A program made the position numbers and the translations under genes. Below the pieces are notes generated by a model, which did no database searches, was not told the DNA's origin, and was given only the letters and a program-made list of their open reading frames with translations. This document shows, in pieces, positions 63,354 to 64,000 of a DNA stretch of 64,000 nucleotides. Origin of the DNA: Sphingomonas parapaucimobilis NBRC 15100 (GTDB lineage Bacteria; Pseudomonadota; Alphaproteobacteria; Sphingomonadales; Sphingomonadaceae). Location: positions 1-64,000 of the forward strand of contig NZ_BBPI01000073.1 of assembly GCF_000787715.1 (NCBI RefSeq), in the 5' to 3' direction. Each line of letters begins with the position of its first letter. Position 1 is the first letter of the stretch.

Positions 63354-64000
63354 TCAGTGGTGGCGTTCGCCGCCCACCGCCGGGATCGCAGCGGGCGGCA
63401 GCGCCGCCAGCTCGTCCGCATCGGTCCAGTCGATCGCCTCCAGCGGCTCGACCAGCGCCAGGCGAAGCACCTCATCGACATGCGCGACCGGCACGATCTT
63501 CAGCCCGTTCAGGATGTTGGCGGGGATGTCCGCCAGATCCTTCTCATTCTCCTGCGGGATGAGCACGGTGGTGATGCCGCCACGCAGCGCCGCCAGCAGC
63601 TTTTCCTTCAGGCCGCCGATCGGCAGCACGCGGCCGCGCAGCGTGACCTCGCCGGTCATCGCCACATCCTTGCGCACCGCGATGCCGGTCAGCGTCGACA
63701 CGATCGAGGTGACGAGGCCGATGCCCGCCGACGGACCATCCTTGGGCACCGCGCCCTCGGGCAGGTGGATATGGATATCCTTGCGGTGGAACAGCGACGG
63801 CTTGATTCCGAAGCTCGGGCTGCGCGCCTGAACGAAGCTGAAGGCAGCCTGCACCGATTCCTTCATCACATCGCCCAGCTTGCCGGTGGTCTTCACCTGC
63901 CCCTTGCCCGGCACCGTCACGGATTCGATGGTCAGCAGTTCGCCGCCCACTTCGGTCCATGCCAGACCCGTGACCGCGCCGATCTGATCCTCCTGCTCGG
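63354..64000 (-). CDS. lon: ATP-dependent protease Lon, C-terminal part (cut by the window edge)
   Basis: The frame is open from base 64000 and gives about 215 C-terminal residues: the proteolytic domain. The catalytic Ser lies in [10 protein letters not shown] and the catalytic Lys in [16 protein letters not shown], preceded by [15 protein letters not shown] and followed by the conserved [17 protein letters not shown]. The ATPase domain and N-terminus lie outside the window. Lon is the cytosolic AAA+ protease for misfolded and regulatory proteins. It ends at 63354, followed by a strong terminator. Confidence 0.97.
   Translation of the reverse strand, partial: EQEDQIGAVTGLAWTEVGGELLTIESVTVPGKGQVKTTGKLGDVMKESVQAAFSFVQARSPSFGIKPSLFHRKDIHIHLPEGAVPKDGPSAGIGLVTSIVSTLTGIAVRKDVAMTGEVTLRGRVLPIGGLKEKLLAALRGGITTVLIPQENEKDLADIPANILNGLKIVPVAHVDEVLRLALVEPLEAIDWTDADELAALPPAAIPAVGGERHH

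Overview
The window looks like a chromosomal segment of a sphingomonad (Sphingomonas or a close relative). It is GC-rich and carries four large TonB-dependent receptors (TBDRs). Two of these sit next to flavin-dependent tryptophan-halogenase-family genes with DUF6445 or SapC/cupin partners, an arrangement typical of Sphingomonadales and Caulobacterales. Short palindromic repeats of a kind common in sphingomonads occur inside dead transposases, and the right end has the lon - hupB - tRNA order. Species assignment is inference; no rRNA is present.

Layout. 1-2.5 kb is a pile of broken insertion sequences (IS21, IS256, IS630, IS3). 2.6-7.7 kb holds a two-component pair (sensor kinase plus an NtrC-like regulator with a degenerate AAA+ domain), divergent from a large FtsX/MacB-type permease. 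8.3-11.0 kb is a tightly coupled three-gene inositol cassette (CDP-alcohol phosphotransferase, myo-inositol-phosphate synthase, nucleotidyltransferase). 11.1-12.0 kb is another IS graveyard (IS66 and IS3). 12.5-17.7 kb is TBDR - DUF6445 - halogenase. 17.8-23.0 kb is a TBDR with RidA and a Tat-exported amine oxidase. 23.3-26.2 kb contains IS scraps, a DUF6880 gene and remnants of type VI secretion tssL/tssM with an octamer repeat. 26.3-32.8 kb is a second halogenase operon (TBDR - SapC - cupin_8 - halogenase). 33.1-35.7 kb is a sulfide/persulfide detoxification locus under a BigR/SqrR-like repressor. 35.8-37.9 kb is arsR-arsC-arsB. 38.3-43.4 kb is a TBDR divergent from two exported ferritin-like proteins. 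44.0-48.3 kb holds cupin, SMP-30 lactonase, a small helix-hairpin-helix protein, YihY and AI-2E-type membrane proteins. 48.4-51.7 kb is a coupled four-gene cluster (glycosyltransferase, acyl-CoA-dehydrogenase-like, PIG-L deacetylase, methyltransferase). 51.9-55.3 kb has a large catalase and an exported Dps-like protein. 55.5-62.1 kb is a metal-type two-component system divergent from a TolC/RND pair. The right end has an IS630 scrap, tRNA-Val(CAC), hupB and the 3' part of lon.

Themes. Most of the window is about the cell envelope: uptake through TBDRs paired with exported or modifying enzymes, metal/arsenic/sulfide stress, and oxidative stress. The least explained units are the inositol cassette, the four-gene glycosyltransferase/PIG-L cluster, the exported amine-oxidase/RidA module and the exported ferritin-like pair. 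Mobile-element remnants sit at the seams between these modules, and at several of them genes are broken or expected partners are missing (T6SS, CzcB, an ABC ATPase).
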